Shown here piece after piece: positions 1 to 10,000 of a stretch of DNA of 41,959 nt. Made by a program: the position numbers and the translations under genes. Source of the stretch: Azolla pinnata (Eukaryota; Streptophyta; Polypodiopsida; Salviniales; Salviniaceae); the NCBI GenBank assembly GCA_037176905.1, contig JBBBWG010031532.1:1-41959 (forward strand), in the 5' to 3' direction. The notes beneath the pieces are model-generated. The model saw nothing but the letters and a program-made list of their open reading frames with translations, had not been told where the DNA came from and ran no database searches. Within the stretch, counting starts at the first letter, position 1; each line of letters begins with the position of its first letter.

Positions 1-622
1 TTCCCGGTTTTGACCCTCGCCTTCCTTCTGCGAATTTGCCCCTAATTCCAAAACATACCCCTCCATTCTTTCTTCCCTTTCTCTGTTCTCTTCTTCTGTT
101 CTTTCTTTTTCCAGTTCCTTGATCTGATCTGCAAAAGCCTAGAAAGAAGCTCAGAAATCACTGCAGGATTTAAGGCAACTCAACCCTAAACCCTAAACCC
201 TAAACTGGTCGGGTATCTGATGGAGTCGATCTCAAACCCTGAACGCTAAACTGGTCTGGTCAGATCAGATCAGGAACCCTGAATTGCTCAGGTAGCTGCG
301 ATCGCAAAGACTGAAGCTGCCGATCTCGATTCCGGTTCAGGAGCATCTCGTCTGCTTCGGGTTCCTGATCTGATTCGATCTGATCCGATCTGCACACATC
401 GTACGATCGCCGCAGTCAAGCAGCGTACCGAGCGCGCAGCAATAAGCGCACGCCGCTATCACCCACGCGCACGAAACATCCGAGAGAGGAGCCCGTCGCC
501 GCGGTTCAGCAGAGCGCTTCCAGACTTTCGACGATCGGCTCTATCATTCGGCATCCTGCGATCGCCCCGTCCGAGGAGAGCACATAGCAGGTGAACGGGC
601 GATCGATAAGCACGCGCGGCTA
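1..622. other. Intergenic sequence downstream of the first PPR gene, with a telo-box
   Basis: No convincing gene is visible. The first 130 bases are pyrimidine-rich. Three tandem CCCTAAA units sit at 182-205, and a degraded version (aaccctgaacgctaaac) follows near 235-250. Bases 250-400 are rich in GATCTGATC-type direct and inverted repeats. The pyrimidine tract plus telo-box resembles a plant promoter or 5' leader, but no start codon with a long frame follows on the + strand; the open frames across 459-1463 are shadows of the PPR gene or low-complexity sequence. It could also be the 3' region of the PPR gene. Confidence 0.4.
182..205 (-). promoter_or_regulatory. Telo-box cluster (three CCCTAAA units)
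   Basis: Seen directly: three uninterrupted AACCCTAA-type units. In plants, telo-boxes (AAACCCTAA) are bound by TRB-type Myb proteins and occur near transcription starts of translation-related genes. No gene start can be tied to this one inside the window, so function is unproven. Confidence 0.4.
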
Positions 623-3004
623 TCATCCTCCTCCTCCTCCTCCTCCGTGCGCACGATGATGAGCATGATGGTGGCATGCATCGAGCCTTGCATGAGCATA
701 TACATTCCACATGCCGATGTATGTGGCGGCATCATCTCCGCCGTCGAGCTGCAGGGCATGGCCGAAGGCTGCCTCGCCGAGCTCCACGAACCCTGGGCAT
801 CGCTGGCATGCGCCCATCACGATGGCGAGCATCACGCGATGCGGATGGAAGGGCATGGCATCGAAGAGCTCTCGAGCTTCCTCAAGCCGCCCAGCTCGAC
901 TCAGCAGATCCAGAACGCAAGTCCAGTGCTCGATTCCCACAACAGCAACAATACCTAGCTTGCCAGCTGCATTCATCATCATCATCATCAGCATCGCCTC
1001 GAAGCTCACCATGGCTTCTCGCACGAGCCCGGCGTGGCTACAGCCGCTCAAAACGCTCAACGCGGTGATCGCATCGGGCTCGAACGCAGCCCCCTCCATC
1101 CTCTTCAACAAGGCGAGGACGCTGGCAACGTCCCCGAGCTCTGCATATCCTGTGATCAGAGCGTTCCACAGCGCCGTGTCCTGGGCTGAAACAAGCTCAT
1201 CGAAAACTTCCTGCGCTTGCGCAAGCAAGCCGCACTTGGCATATGCACCCACCAATGCAGCACAGACGGCAAGGCGATGGGTCTCTGCCAGCCTCCTCCA
1301 TGGCCCCATCTTGATCTCCGCATGTATCTCCATAGCCTCGTCGATCGCGCCCACGATGCCGCAAGCGCCCAAGACGCAGACGAATGTCACTGCGTTGGGG
1401 CGAATCCCTTCGGCACGCATCTGCTCGAGGCAGCCCAGAGCCTCTTCCCCTTCGTCCCGATGAACGTAACCTGCGATCAACGCGTTCCAGGATATGGCAT
1501 CTCGGAGCTCGAGCTCCTCCAGCACCCGGCGTGCATCGCAGAGGAAGCCGCACTTGGCATACATGTCGATCAGCGCGTTTCCAGCTACGACATCTGCGTC
1601 GAGGCCTCTCTTGGCCACGTCGATGTGAAGGCTTCTTCCGATCTGCGGGGCCCTGGCGCTGGCGCAGCTCTTCAGCACGCACGCGAATGTGACGGCATTC
1701 GGATCGATCTTCTTCCCGATGCGCAGCATCAGTTCAAATGTGCGCAGCGCCTCCTCGTTCAGCTCGCGCTGCGCGTAGCCTGCGATGAGCGATGTCCATG
1801 CCACCACATCTTTCGCCGGCAGCGAATCGAAGGCTGCCTCGGCGCAAGCCAGCATACCGCATCTCGCATACGCATCGACCAACATGTTTCCCAGCGCGGG
1901 ATTCGTCTCCAAATAGCGAAGGTTCGCGATTCGAGAATGCATTTCCTCGACTCTTCTTCTACTACTGCCATCATCGTCGGCCCCAACACAACCGACGGCG
2001 TTTAAAGCGCCGACGAAGGTGACATCGTTCGGGCAAATGCCCTCCTGCTGCATCTGCTCCAGCAGCTCGATCGCCCCTTCACTGCGATTGTGGTGCACGT
2101 AGCCTGTGATGAGAGAGTTCCATGAGCATACATCCCTCGCGGAAGCGCGATCAAAGACGACGAGTGCATCTCTCAAGCATCCGCACTTCGCGTACATATC
2201 GACCAATGCATTGTCGAGAATCACCGGATCTTGCTCCCAACCAGATCCTCCTCCTCCTCCTCCTCCTCCTCCTCCTCTTCTTCGTTGTTCGATCTGTTCA
2301 TGCATCTCTCTGCCCTTCTCCAAGTCCCCGACACTGCTGCACGCTTTCAAGCCGCACAAGTACGCCACAGCATTCGCCTCGACGCCTTCGAGCTGCATCT
2401 CTTCCCAGCACTGCAACGACTTGCCGCCGTGCCCGTGCTGCAGGTATGCATCGATGCGGATGCTCCACGCCACCACATCGTGGATCGGGAGCATGTCGAA
2501 GACCTCCTGCGACCTCGCGAGCATTCCGCATTTGGCACACGCATTGATCAGCGCGTTGCCGATGATCGTGTTCTTCCTCCACGATCCTGTCCTCCAAACA
2601 CTCCCCCAGATCTTGCAACAGGTTTCGAGATCGCGCGATTCGCTGCAACGCTTCAACAGGCATACGCAAGTCGATCCGCTGGGCTGTACCGATGCTTCCT
2701 CCATCTTCTGGTACAGGGCGAATGCATTCCATAGCTCATCGCCTCGAATATAACCTTGGATCAGGCAGTTCCAACAGGTTTCAGAAGGACATTGCAACCG
2801 ATCGAAGACCTGGCGGGCATCCTCCATGCTCTGCGTGCCGACTAGCATGGAAACCAAGGCATTACCAAGAGATGGATGGGCATCAAGCCCCATCCTGCGC
2901 AGAAGAGTCGGCCACGAGAAGCTGCTTCGAGTATTGCATCTCTTCTCTTTAGTGCAGATGTACAGTGTGCACAAGAGCTTCTCGGGAGCCGGTTGAGGTA
3001 GCAT
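623..3004 (-). CDS. PLS-class pentatricopeptide repeat protein (793 aa), incomplete E region
   Basis: A single open frame encodes 793 residues. From about residue 45 to 745 it is tandem PPR motifs in P-L-S order, with repeated cores such as [23 protein letters not shown] and PNAVTFVCVL. Such proteins bind organellar RNA and act in editing, splicing or stability. The tail (ELGEAAFGHALQLD, YIGMWNVYAHA) looks like the start of an E1 motif, but it ends in His/Ala sequence and seven glycines with no E2 or DYW domain, so any editing role would need a partner deaminase. Trinucleotide repeats encode a polyglycine run (residues about 241-253), a run of methionines (about 671-677) and the glycine tail. 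Start chosen at the first ATG of the frame; the N-terminus is only weakly transit-peptide-like. Coding is GC-rich, unlike the second PPR gene. Confidence 0.85.
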   Translation of the reverse strand: MLPQPAPEKLLCTLYICTKEKRCNTRSSFSWPTLLRRMGLDAHPSLGNALVSMLVGTQSMEDARQVFDRLQCPSETCWNCLIQGYIRGDELWNAFALYQKMEEASVQPSGSTCVCLLKRCSESRDLETCCKIWGSVWRTGSWRKNTIIGNALINACAKCGMLARSQEVFDMLPIHDVVAWSIRIDAYLQHGHGGKSLQCWEEMQLEGVEANAVAYLCGLKACSSVGDLEKGREMHEQIEQRRRGGGGGGGGGGSGWEQDPVILDNALVDMYAKCGCLRDALVVFDRASARDVCSWNSLITGYVHHNRSEGAIELLEQMQQEGICPNDVTFVGALNAVGCVGADDDGSSRRRVEEMHSRIANLRYLETNPALGNMLVDAYARCGMLACAEAAFDSLPAKDVVAWTSLIAGYAQRELNEEALRTFELMLRIGKKIDPNAVTFACVLKSCASARAPQIGRSLHIDVAKRGLDADVVAGNALIDMYAKCGFLCDARRVLEELELRDAISWNALIAGYVHRDEGEEALGCLEQMRAEGIRPNAVTFVCVLGACGIVGAIDEAMEIHAEIKMGPWRRLAETHRLAVCAALVGAYAKCGLLAQAQEVFDELVSAQDTALWNALITGYAELGDVASVLALLKRMEGAAFEPDAITALSVLSGCSHAGLVREAMVSFEAMLMMMMMNAAGKLGIVAVVGIEHWTCVLDLLSRAGRLEEARELFDAMPFHPHRVMLAIVMGACQRCPGFVELGEAAFGHALQLDGGDDAATYIGMWNVYAHARLDACHHHAHHRAHGGGGGGG
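626..646 (-). repeat. (GGA)n microsatellite at the PPR stop codon
   Basis: Seven GGA codons on the coding strand immediately precede the TGA at 623-625. Length changes in multiples of three would change only the glycine tail; other changes would move the stop. Confidence 0.8.
973..990 (-). repeat. (ATG)n microsatellite inside the PPR coding sequence
   Basis: A short in-frame ATG/CAT repeat gives several consecutive methionines between a PPR helix pair near the C-terminus. Canonical PPR motifs have no such run. Confidence 0.75.
2246..2282 (-). repeat. (GGA)n microsatellite encoding a polyglycine loop in the PPR protein
   Basis: About twelve GGA codons interrupt the PPR array between an L motif ending EQIEQRRR and the next motif beginning DPVILDNALVDMYAKC. 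The expansion sits in an inter-helix loop and stays in frame. Confidence 0.85.
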
Positions 3005-3120
3005 CTTTGCTCTCCTAGATTACGGTGAGGCTGCATCCTCAGTGCCAAGGTGCATGAATCCGGTACAATGATTAAGGATCAAAGGTTGATACCCCTTCAC
3101 GCAGATACGCAAGAAAAATT
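3005..3120. other. Upstream region of the first PPR gene
   Basis: This stretch lies directly upstream of the minus-strand PPR start. No upstream exon with a joining splice site was recognised. No clear TATA box was identified. Confidence 0.3.
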
Positions 3121-3770
3121 CGCCTGCTATCTACCATCTTTGATGCATCGATGCAACCGTTGCAATGTCCGACACGACAACCATAGCATAGTGTATCTCA
3201 CTACCTCTTCTGGTATTATGTAACCCTAAACCATCATTCAGCTCTGACGCATCGATGTAGCCGACGCAATGTCTGACATAACGTAGCATACCCCTATCTG
3301 ACTAGGTACCTCTTTTTGTATTCTGTAACCCTAGACCATCATTCATCCCTGATGCATCGATGCAGCCGTCGCAATGTCTGACATGACAACCATAGCATTG
3401 TCTATCTCACTACCTCTTCTTTGTATTCTGTAACCCTACACTATCGTTCATCCCTGGCGCATCGATGTAGCCATTTGCAATGTCTGACATGAACAAACAT
3501 AGCATAACCTATCTCAAAACTTCTTCTTGTATTCTGTAATCCTAAACCATCATTCATCTCTGATGCATCGATGTAACCGGTGCAATGTCTGACATGACAA
3601 CCATCCATCGTTCAAAGCACAACCTAACTGACCACGTTTCTCTGACCCTGAACCCACCATTCATCTCCGACACATCCATGCAATCCTTTGCAATGCTGGA
3701 CTTGGCAGGCATCCTGCATCTTTCAAAGCATTGGCTACCCCCCTTCTTGCATTCCTGTGACCCTAAAGCC
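3121..3770. repeat. 105-bp tandem satellite, about six diverged copies
   Basis: The anchor TGAYGCATCGATG recurs at about 3141, 3245, 3350, 3455 and 3561, giving a period of 104-106 bp, with a more diverged copy near 3664. Each unit also carries CAATGTCTGACAT, an ACTACCTCTTCTTGTATTCTGTAA-like segment and a telomere-like ACCCTAAACCAT. The array starts about 120 bp upstream of the PPR start codon. The apparent open frames here are by-products of the repeat. Confidence 0.85.
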
Positions 3771-4640
3771 TCTGTCTTTCTCACATGCATGTACACCACG
3801 AGGCTTAGGCTGGATCTAACACCTGGTTCTGCAGCATTTTGGCTCACATCCTCCACTTCTGGATCGGAGCGAGACAGCCCATACATGGCCTGACATAAGC
3901 AACAACACTCTGAATGGTCTTTCTCTTAGATCTCCACAGCATGTAGCAAACAGATTGGTTTTGGAAAGCAAGCAGACCAAGATCGGCTATGGAAATTTTC
4001 ATGAAAAGCTTTCATACAAATTGATCCCCTTGTTCCCCAGACACTTCCTGATGGCTTGACAATGTGCTGCATAGGCTTCTGCCATCTGTGGGACGAATAA
4101 GGCACTGAAACATGATCGCCTTCTGACAAACCGATTCCACGTGCTTGTCGCCATGAAACCCGCTCATCACCAAGGTTCCATGGCTTCCGCCATTTTCTTC
4201 ATCTGTTCCTACATACATCGATATGCGAGCCCAGCATCATGGCAGGGATGTATCGATCGGAACAAGAATCACGGATCGCGCAACAGAATGGCTGATTCTC
4301 CTTTGCACAGGAACCGGCTGCTCCCGCAACAAAAGGCCCCGAGCTCTTGAGCAAAAGCTAGGGGATCATCCCTGACCAAAGCCCTAGAAGCTTGGTGCCA
4401 TGTATTCTTCCCAAATTTAGGGTTGCAAAGACTGGATAGCAAAACAGAGAACCGGCAAGCACATGCACAAAGGCAGTCTTTCTCATACCTGGTGCTGATC
4501 TGCTGATCGCTGTACTTGGTCTTGGTCCTGATCGTGGGCTTGTTCTACGTTGCAGCAGCTGTGGCAGAGCTTCTCTGTGGGGTTCCATCAAACCACTCCA
4601 GGCGATCTGAAACAGACAGACAGCTTCTGACCTAATTCTC
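3771..4640. other. Intergenic sequence, no gene recognised
   Basis: Short open frames exist on both strands (for example 3926-4129 minus and 4141-4350 plus), but none shows a known domain, biased composition or usable splice neighbours. I see no RNA gene here. Confidence 0.4.
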
Positions 4641-4659
4641 TGCACAGAGCTTATCATGA

Positions 4660-4805
4660 GAAGTGATAAGTAGCTCACATGATAAGCTTCTTGCATGATA
4701 AGCTCTCGTGATAAGCTATCTTAGGGTGGGTGCACCATGATAAGCTTTCCTGCATGATAAGCTCTCGTGATAAGCTATCTTAGGGTGGGTGCACGATGAT
4801 AAGCT
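4660..4805. repeat. 59-bp tandem repeat rich in GATAAGCT
   Basis: The block TGCATGATAAGCTCTCGTGATAAGC continues identically through TTAGGGTGGGTGCAC and occurs at about 4692 and 4751. GATAAGCT also recurs on both sides (from about 4663 to 4805). The GATAAG cores are the only internal structure seen. Confidence 0.75.
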
Positions 4806-5580
4806 GGAATGGGTCACAAACTCCTCATTCTCAAATAAAAACAATTATACTAGAGGAAACTCTGGAACATTCTAGAGATCTCCAGGCTATTCTATAGGGG
4901 CATGTATAATTAGAGACATATACGTTTTCTCAGATCGATTCAAATCGATTCCTAATCTTTAAGCTCCCAAAGCCTCTCTATCCGGTACCTGATCCCTCTT
5001 TGTACTTATCTTGACCTGATATGCTTGCTCTTCTCTTATCAGTTCACTCCCCTCGCTTCCTCTGTTCTGTTCTGTTCTGTTATACCTTCATCTGTCACTC
5101 TTATCTCTTGGTTTGTTTCGACACTAGCTGTGGGAGGTTCGACCGGATGTTATGTTTGAACATTGAACATGATATAGTTGTTGAGAGTGCATCGAGCTTG
5201 GACCGCATTGAAGGAGTGATGGAACTTTTAGTTAAATCGACTCCATCTTGACAAGACTACAATACGTTGGAAGAAAGTTGATATGTGGCTTGTAAAGATA
5301 CAAAATTGAGGATCAAGGAGAATATGCCTCTGGTTACGACCCATACTCGAGCGAGAAGCAAAGCAAGTGCAGAATTGGTTATGGAGCCCATTGTCAGTTC
5401 ATCGAATTTCACCATCGATAAGTTTGCCATGAATCATGGAAGTGGCTGGTTTTGACAATTTTCACAATTACGTTGTATGCGAACTTTGTCCCTAGAAGAG
5501 TTAGAGTTCTGTTACTTAATATTACAACACCTTGGAAGGTTGACTTTGTCACATCGCTACTTCTGAAGTAATTTTGATAT
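4806..5580 (+). mobile_element. Possible decayed LTR-retrotransposon fragment
   Basis: The style of 4840-5120 (TCTGGAACATTCTAGAGATCTCC, then a T-rich CTCTTCTCTTATC stretch) resembles copia-type LTRs in plants. The following 300 bp contains a short frame (5021-5251) with no recognised domain. No flanking target duplication, primer-binding site or reverse transcriptase was found, so this is a weak call from sequence texture alone. Confidence 0.2.
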
Positions 5581-6140
5581 CACGGGTATTCTCTTTCGAC
5601 ATGCTCCTTTGATAAACATACATTTGCGAAAAAAGGAACGATAGGGACAAAATACACTCTATACCATGAAGAGGAACAACAACTGCAAAGGACTATACGA
5701 GGTAGATTACATGCACTAACCCAAGCTACCCTTTTCAGCTTATTATGAATATAGCTTGTCGAATAGGAGAATGTGATAAATCTATCATCAACCATATTTG
5801 ACCGAGTTCATCCCAATCTTTGTTCCTTCAATGTTGCCGATGAGGCCCACTGATGCACCATTCAAGCATGTAGATCCTCCTAGCCTGCACATACTCCTCG
5901 ACATTTTGCTAGCACAAAGAGAACTGGAGCTCTATCGAAATGATCACAGCTGATTTGTAGCTCGGAAACTGCCAATAGCTAGACGCAGCAAAGAGGACTC
6001 CATTCCAATCGAATATTCGCTTTCATTGCAAATTCGCGGTGCACCCTCCGACTCCTGCCCGACCTTATCCTCTTGAACGAAAAATCAGAAGTTCTCGAGA
6101 TCAGTGCCTCGACACTTCTTCCTTTCGCCATGGCAGCAAC
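5581..6140. other. Intergenic sequence, nothing recognised
   Basis: Read on both strands; no gene, RNA or mobile-element hallmark seen. It leads into the GATGGT array. Confidence 0.35.
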
Positions 6141-6142
6141 AT

Positions 6143-6832
6143 GCGATGATGGTGAATGGTGATGGTGATGGCGGCAGTGCTCACAAAGATCTATGGTGAG
6201 CAAAGACGGTGATGATGGTGAGCAAAGACGGTGATGATGGTGAGCGGCGATGGTGATGGTGGTGAATGGTGATGGAGATGATGGCGAACGGCGATGGTGA
6301 TGACCATGAACGGTGATGGTGATGATGGTGAACGGTGATGGTGATGATAGCGAACAGTGATGGTGATGGTGGCTAACGACGATGGTGATGGTGGTGGTGA
6401 ATGGCGCGAACGGCGATGGTGATGACCAAGAACAACGATGGTGATGATGGTGATGATGGCGAACGACAATGGTGATGGTGATGATGGTGATGGCGAACAA
6501 CGATGGTGATGGTGATGATGGTGATGGTGCTGATGATGATGGCAAACAACGATGGTGATGGTGATGATGGTGATGGTGATGGCGAACGACGATGGTGATG
6601 GTGATGATGGTGAACGACGATGGTGATGGTGATGATGGCGAACGACGATGGTGATGGTGATGATGGCGAACGACGATGGTGATGGTGATGATGGCGAACG
6701 GCGATGGTGATGATGCCTAACGGCGATGGTGATGATGGCAAACGGAGATGGTGACGATGGCGAACGGCGATGGTGATGATGGCGATGGCGGGGGCGAGGG
6801 CGATGGCGATGGCGATGGCGATGGCGCTCGAT
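6143..6832. repeat. GATGGT/GATGAT simple-sequence array, about 0.7 kb
   Basis: Interspersed GATGGT, GATGAT and GGCGAACGACGATGG units form higher-order repeats such as GATGGTGATGGTGATGATGG followed by CGAACG. Every unit is a multiple of three, so long open frames (poly His/Ser/Pro/Ile on the minus strand) run through it. These are artefacts of a stop-free repeat. The array ends about 260 bp before the start codon of the inositol kinase gene. Confidence 0.9.
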
Positions 6833-6860
6833 GAACAAAGACGATGATGGCGGTGGCGAT

Positions 6861-6897
6861 GAAGAAGAAGAAGAAGAAGAAGAAGAAGAAGAAGAAG
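6861..6897 (+). repeat. (GAA)n microsatellite
   Basis: About eleven GAA units lie between the GATGGT array and the kinase start. GAA/TTC tracts are common in plant 5' leaders and promoters; this may lie in the kinase promoter or leader. Confidence 0.8.
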
Positions 6898-7089
6898 CCA
6901 TGGAGCAACCCAAAAATGGGCACTTCTGGAGACTCAGAGAAGACGAAGAACAACACAGAAGAGCGACAGACGAGAAACATCGACGACAGAGCGGTTGGAA
7001 GATGATGACGATGGCGTGCTTCTTCTGCTGAGACAGTCGTGAGCTTGTTGGGGGGGGGAGGGAGACAATCGTGCCCATTTTGGGAGCTC

Positions 7090-10000
7090 ATGGATTCGCC
7101 GAGAAGTGGAGTGCAGGCCCTGATTCTCGACGATGCACTACTATCCTCCTCCTCTTCCTCCTCCTCATCACCGGCAGCTGTCGCAGAGATGAAGACGCTC
7201 CTCTTCCATCGCCTCCTCTACTCCAACCTGAAAGTGGTATGGCGACCCTTTCTTGTCTCTTAGGGTTTCTTTTACTCAGCGGAATCCATACACAGAGGGA
7301 GGTTACACACAAACCCACATCAGGAAAAAATGCATGCGTACATGCACACACTCTTGAGCCGAAGCAGAAGCCGAAGCAGCACATGGTGCCATGCGAACAT
7401 GCGCCGACAAGCTCGCATTCACCATTCACATGCATTCCCATAATGCCTTTGGATCTGGTCTGATTCCTTTTGTACTGTGTATGATGCCAGTGTATTGCGT
7501 GTGATGCCCTTGTGTATTGTATCTGTTTTAGACATGCAGTTTCCTTATGATGCCTTTCTTCTTTGAATGAGTTTTTGTGCGATGCTCTTAATTTTTCTTG
7601 TGTGGTTTTTTAGCTATGTACCCTCATGCTGCCATTTTTCTTTTCATGAGTAGTTGTGTGATGCTTTTGTTTTTCTTGTGTGTTTTTAGCTATGTGTTGT
7701 CATGATGCCTTTGTACTTTGTGTGCAGGTGGTGCCTTTGTATTTGACAATAATGCCATTGTACTGTGTATATGGGATGCCTTTGTACTGTATGCTTATGT
7801 TTGTGTTTAGATTTGTATTCGTATGATGCCATTGTGTATTTTTGTTGTAAATCATTTGTATTCCGGTTGTGTGCGTCTGTGAATTTCTTGCAGGGCATCA
7901 TCCTCACCAATCCACAGTTTGCTGCATCAAGAAAGGTAGGGAGAAAGGAAAAGAACAAAAGCTGATTCCTTCGCTTGCCTGCATCTGGTTGCCAGTGAAC
8001 CATCGCAAGGTTTGAGATTTGGTCTAAGTATCTGGCTTCAGGAGCTTTGATAGAGCTTCTCGAAAAATTTCCATTCACAAATTCGGAATTTGGCACATAA
8101 ATATCATCAAAAGTATAGATAAATAGCCATGCAAGTAGGCACCATGTGATACCCATCTTTTGGGATGTGTGTGCTTCAATTTGGCCCTAGCGGGAGATAT
8201 ACCAAATGCAAATTCTCTGATCTTTGGGGTATCGTAGATTTGATCAAGTGTTAGTAGCTAACACTTTGAGGATCTGCGAGTGTCTTCAGATGGCTTACGC
8301 TATGATCTTTAGTACAGGTTAGACTGGGTTCGAGCACACACAGCTTCTTCAAGAATATGTGTGTGAAATGTTTGTTTGTGGTGGTTGCAGGAGGCCATTG
8401 TAGATTTCATCCCTGAGGGTTATTCAATCGAATTGAAAGAAGCAGATGCTGACTCTCTTTCTATGGTCTTGATGGACTTCATCACAGGGTGGGGTTTCTC
8501 TGCGCAGGAGTGCTTACTTTTTACCAGTTCTGTAGGGGAATCTTTGATTAAGGAGGACATCATCAATCAAGGCTGGCACATAGGTGCCCCAGGTGAATTC
8601 CGATCCTTTCCACTTTTGTTTGGTTATTCATGGTTATGTATGTGGCATCAGTTGCATTGATGATTCATGTTCCAATTTTCAATAAAAGGTTACGTACAGA
8701 GATTGAGATTATATGCTGGATATCCCCCTCTCACTGATTCTTGCAGAAAGTGCTGATTCCAATGAGCTCGGCTTAGCTGATCATATCCAAGATGTTTTTC
8801 GCCATATTGTGCGAGTAAACAAGGTATGTATGTAGTAGCTGATAGAATAGTTGCCTTTGTGTATTGGAAATTAAAAAATGATTGCTACATGAGGAAGAAA
8901 TGAGGCAATATGTTGATACTCACCTCCTTGGATTTGGGTTTTACAATTGCAAACAGGAAGCCTGCCCTGAAGTCAGTATTGTTGGATATACAATGAAATG
9001 GAGTAGAGAAATGGATTTTTTAAAGGTTTAGACTTATTCTGTACACATCTTACCATAACTGTATCGATTATGTTTACCAACGTCATTCCTTTGAATGATG
9101 TAATTGCCAATTGAAGCTTCTGATTGTTTCCCATGCAGAGGGGTGCGTTTCCGCTCAATGTTATCGATGAAAAAATCAGCTTTTATCCAATAAACTTGGC
9201 AATACCGTTGCATCGTCAAATGGAAGTAATCGATGTTATGCTTCATAAGCCTACAGATGAAATAACAATGATTTCCTACAACCATTCCAACAATATTGAA
9301 GATCAGGTCAAGTTCACTGATGCGATGGAGCAATTACTCAGGTGATTACAAATGTGAATGGATGTGTGGAAGGTATATCTGGATCTAAGCAAGAATGTCA
9401 TTTACACATCATTTGCTTTAAAGGACGGTTTATGGACATGGTTCTAACGTATGAGATATTCCTGATAATTTTATCAGTTATTTGAAAGGCCATCCTCGGA
9501 TCTGTGTCATTGATCCCATTGAGCGGATTTTTCCTCTTTTGGATCGAGCATTGACTCAGGAAATTCTCCAGGGCCTCCCCCAGCTGTATGGGTCAAATAG
9601 AAGGATCCGTGCACCCAAGTATTTGAAGGTACTTGTCATTAGAAACTCGTTTGGTTTATTGGATATTCTGTTCATTAATTTTTAGAAATCCTCTTTACAA
9701 ATAATCTAAATCAAGTTATCTTTACTAAATCTCAAAGTATTCTTCTCTGCATTCAACATAGCAAATTTTAGCTACCAGTAATGTTGACAGATAAATTTGG
9801 AAAACTCATTTCAAAGTAGGTAAATTGCTCTACATGAGTCAGCAGAGGATAAACCAGTGGTGTCAAAACAAAACTCATCTTGAAAGTCTTATGAATGGCT
9901 GAAGGTAGAACCATCAGTGCATGATCAGTTGCACCCAGAATCATTGATGCAATGAGAGATGGATAATCAAGTTCTTGTTCATGTCGAACATCTTCTGAGT

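Noticed and set aside
711..2753. Several 70-260 codon + strand frames antisense to the first PPR gene
   Set aside because: They are shadows of a GC-rich coding strand with no domains; the minus frame has unmistakable PPR motifs.
5021..5251. 76-aa + frame as a gene
   Set aside because: No domain, no splice partners, and it sits in a stretch that looks like decayed LTR sequence.
6191..7091. Long minus-strand open frames rich in His, Ser, Pro and Ile over the GATGGT array
   Set aside because: All are produced by a stop-free repeat of period three; composition follows the repeat, and no non-repeat domain is attached.
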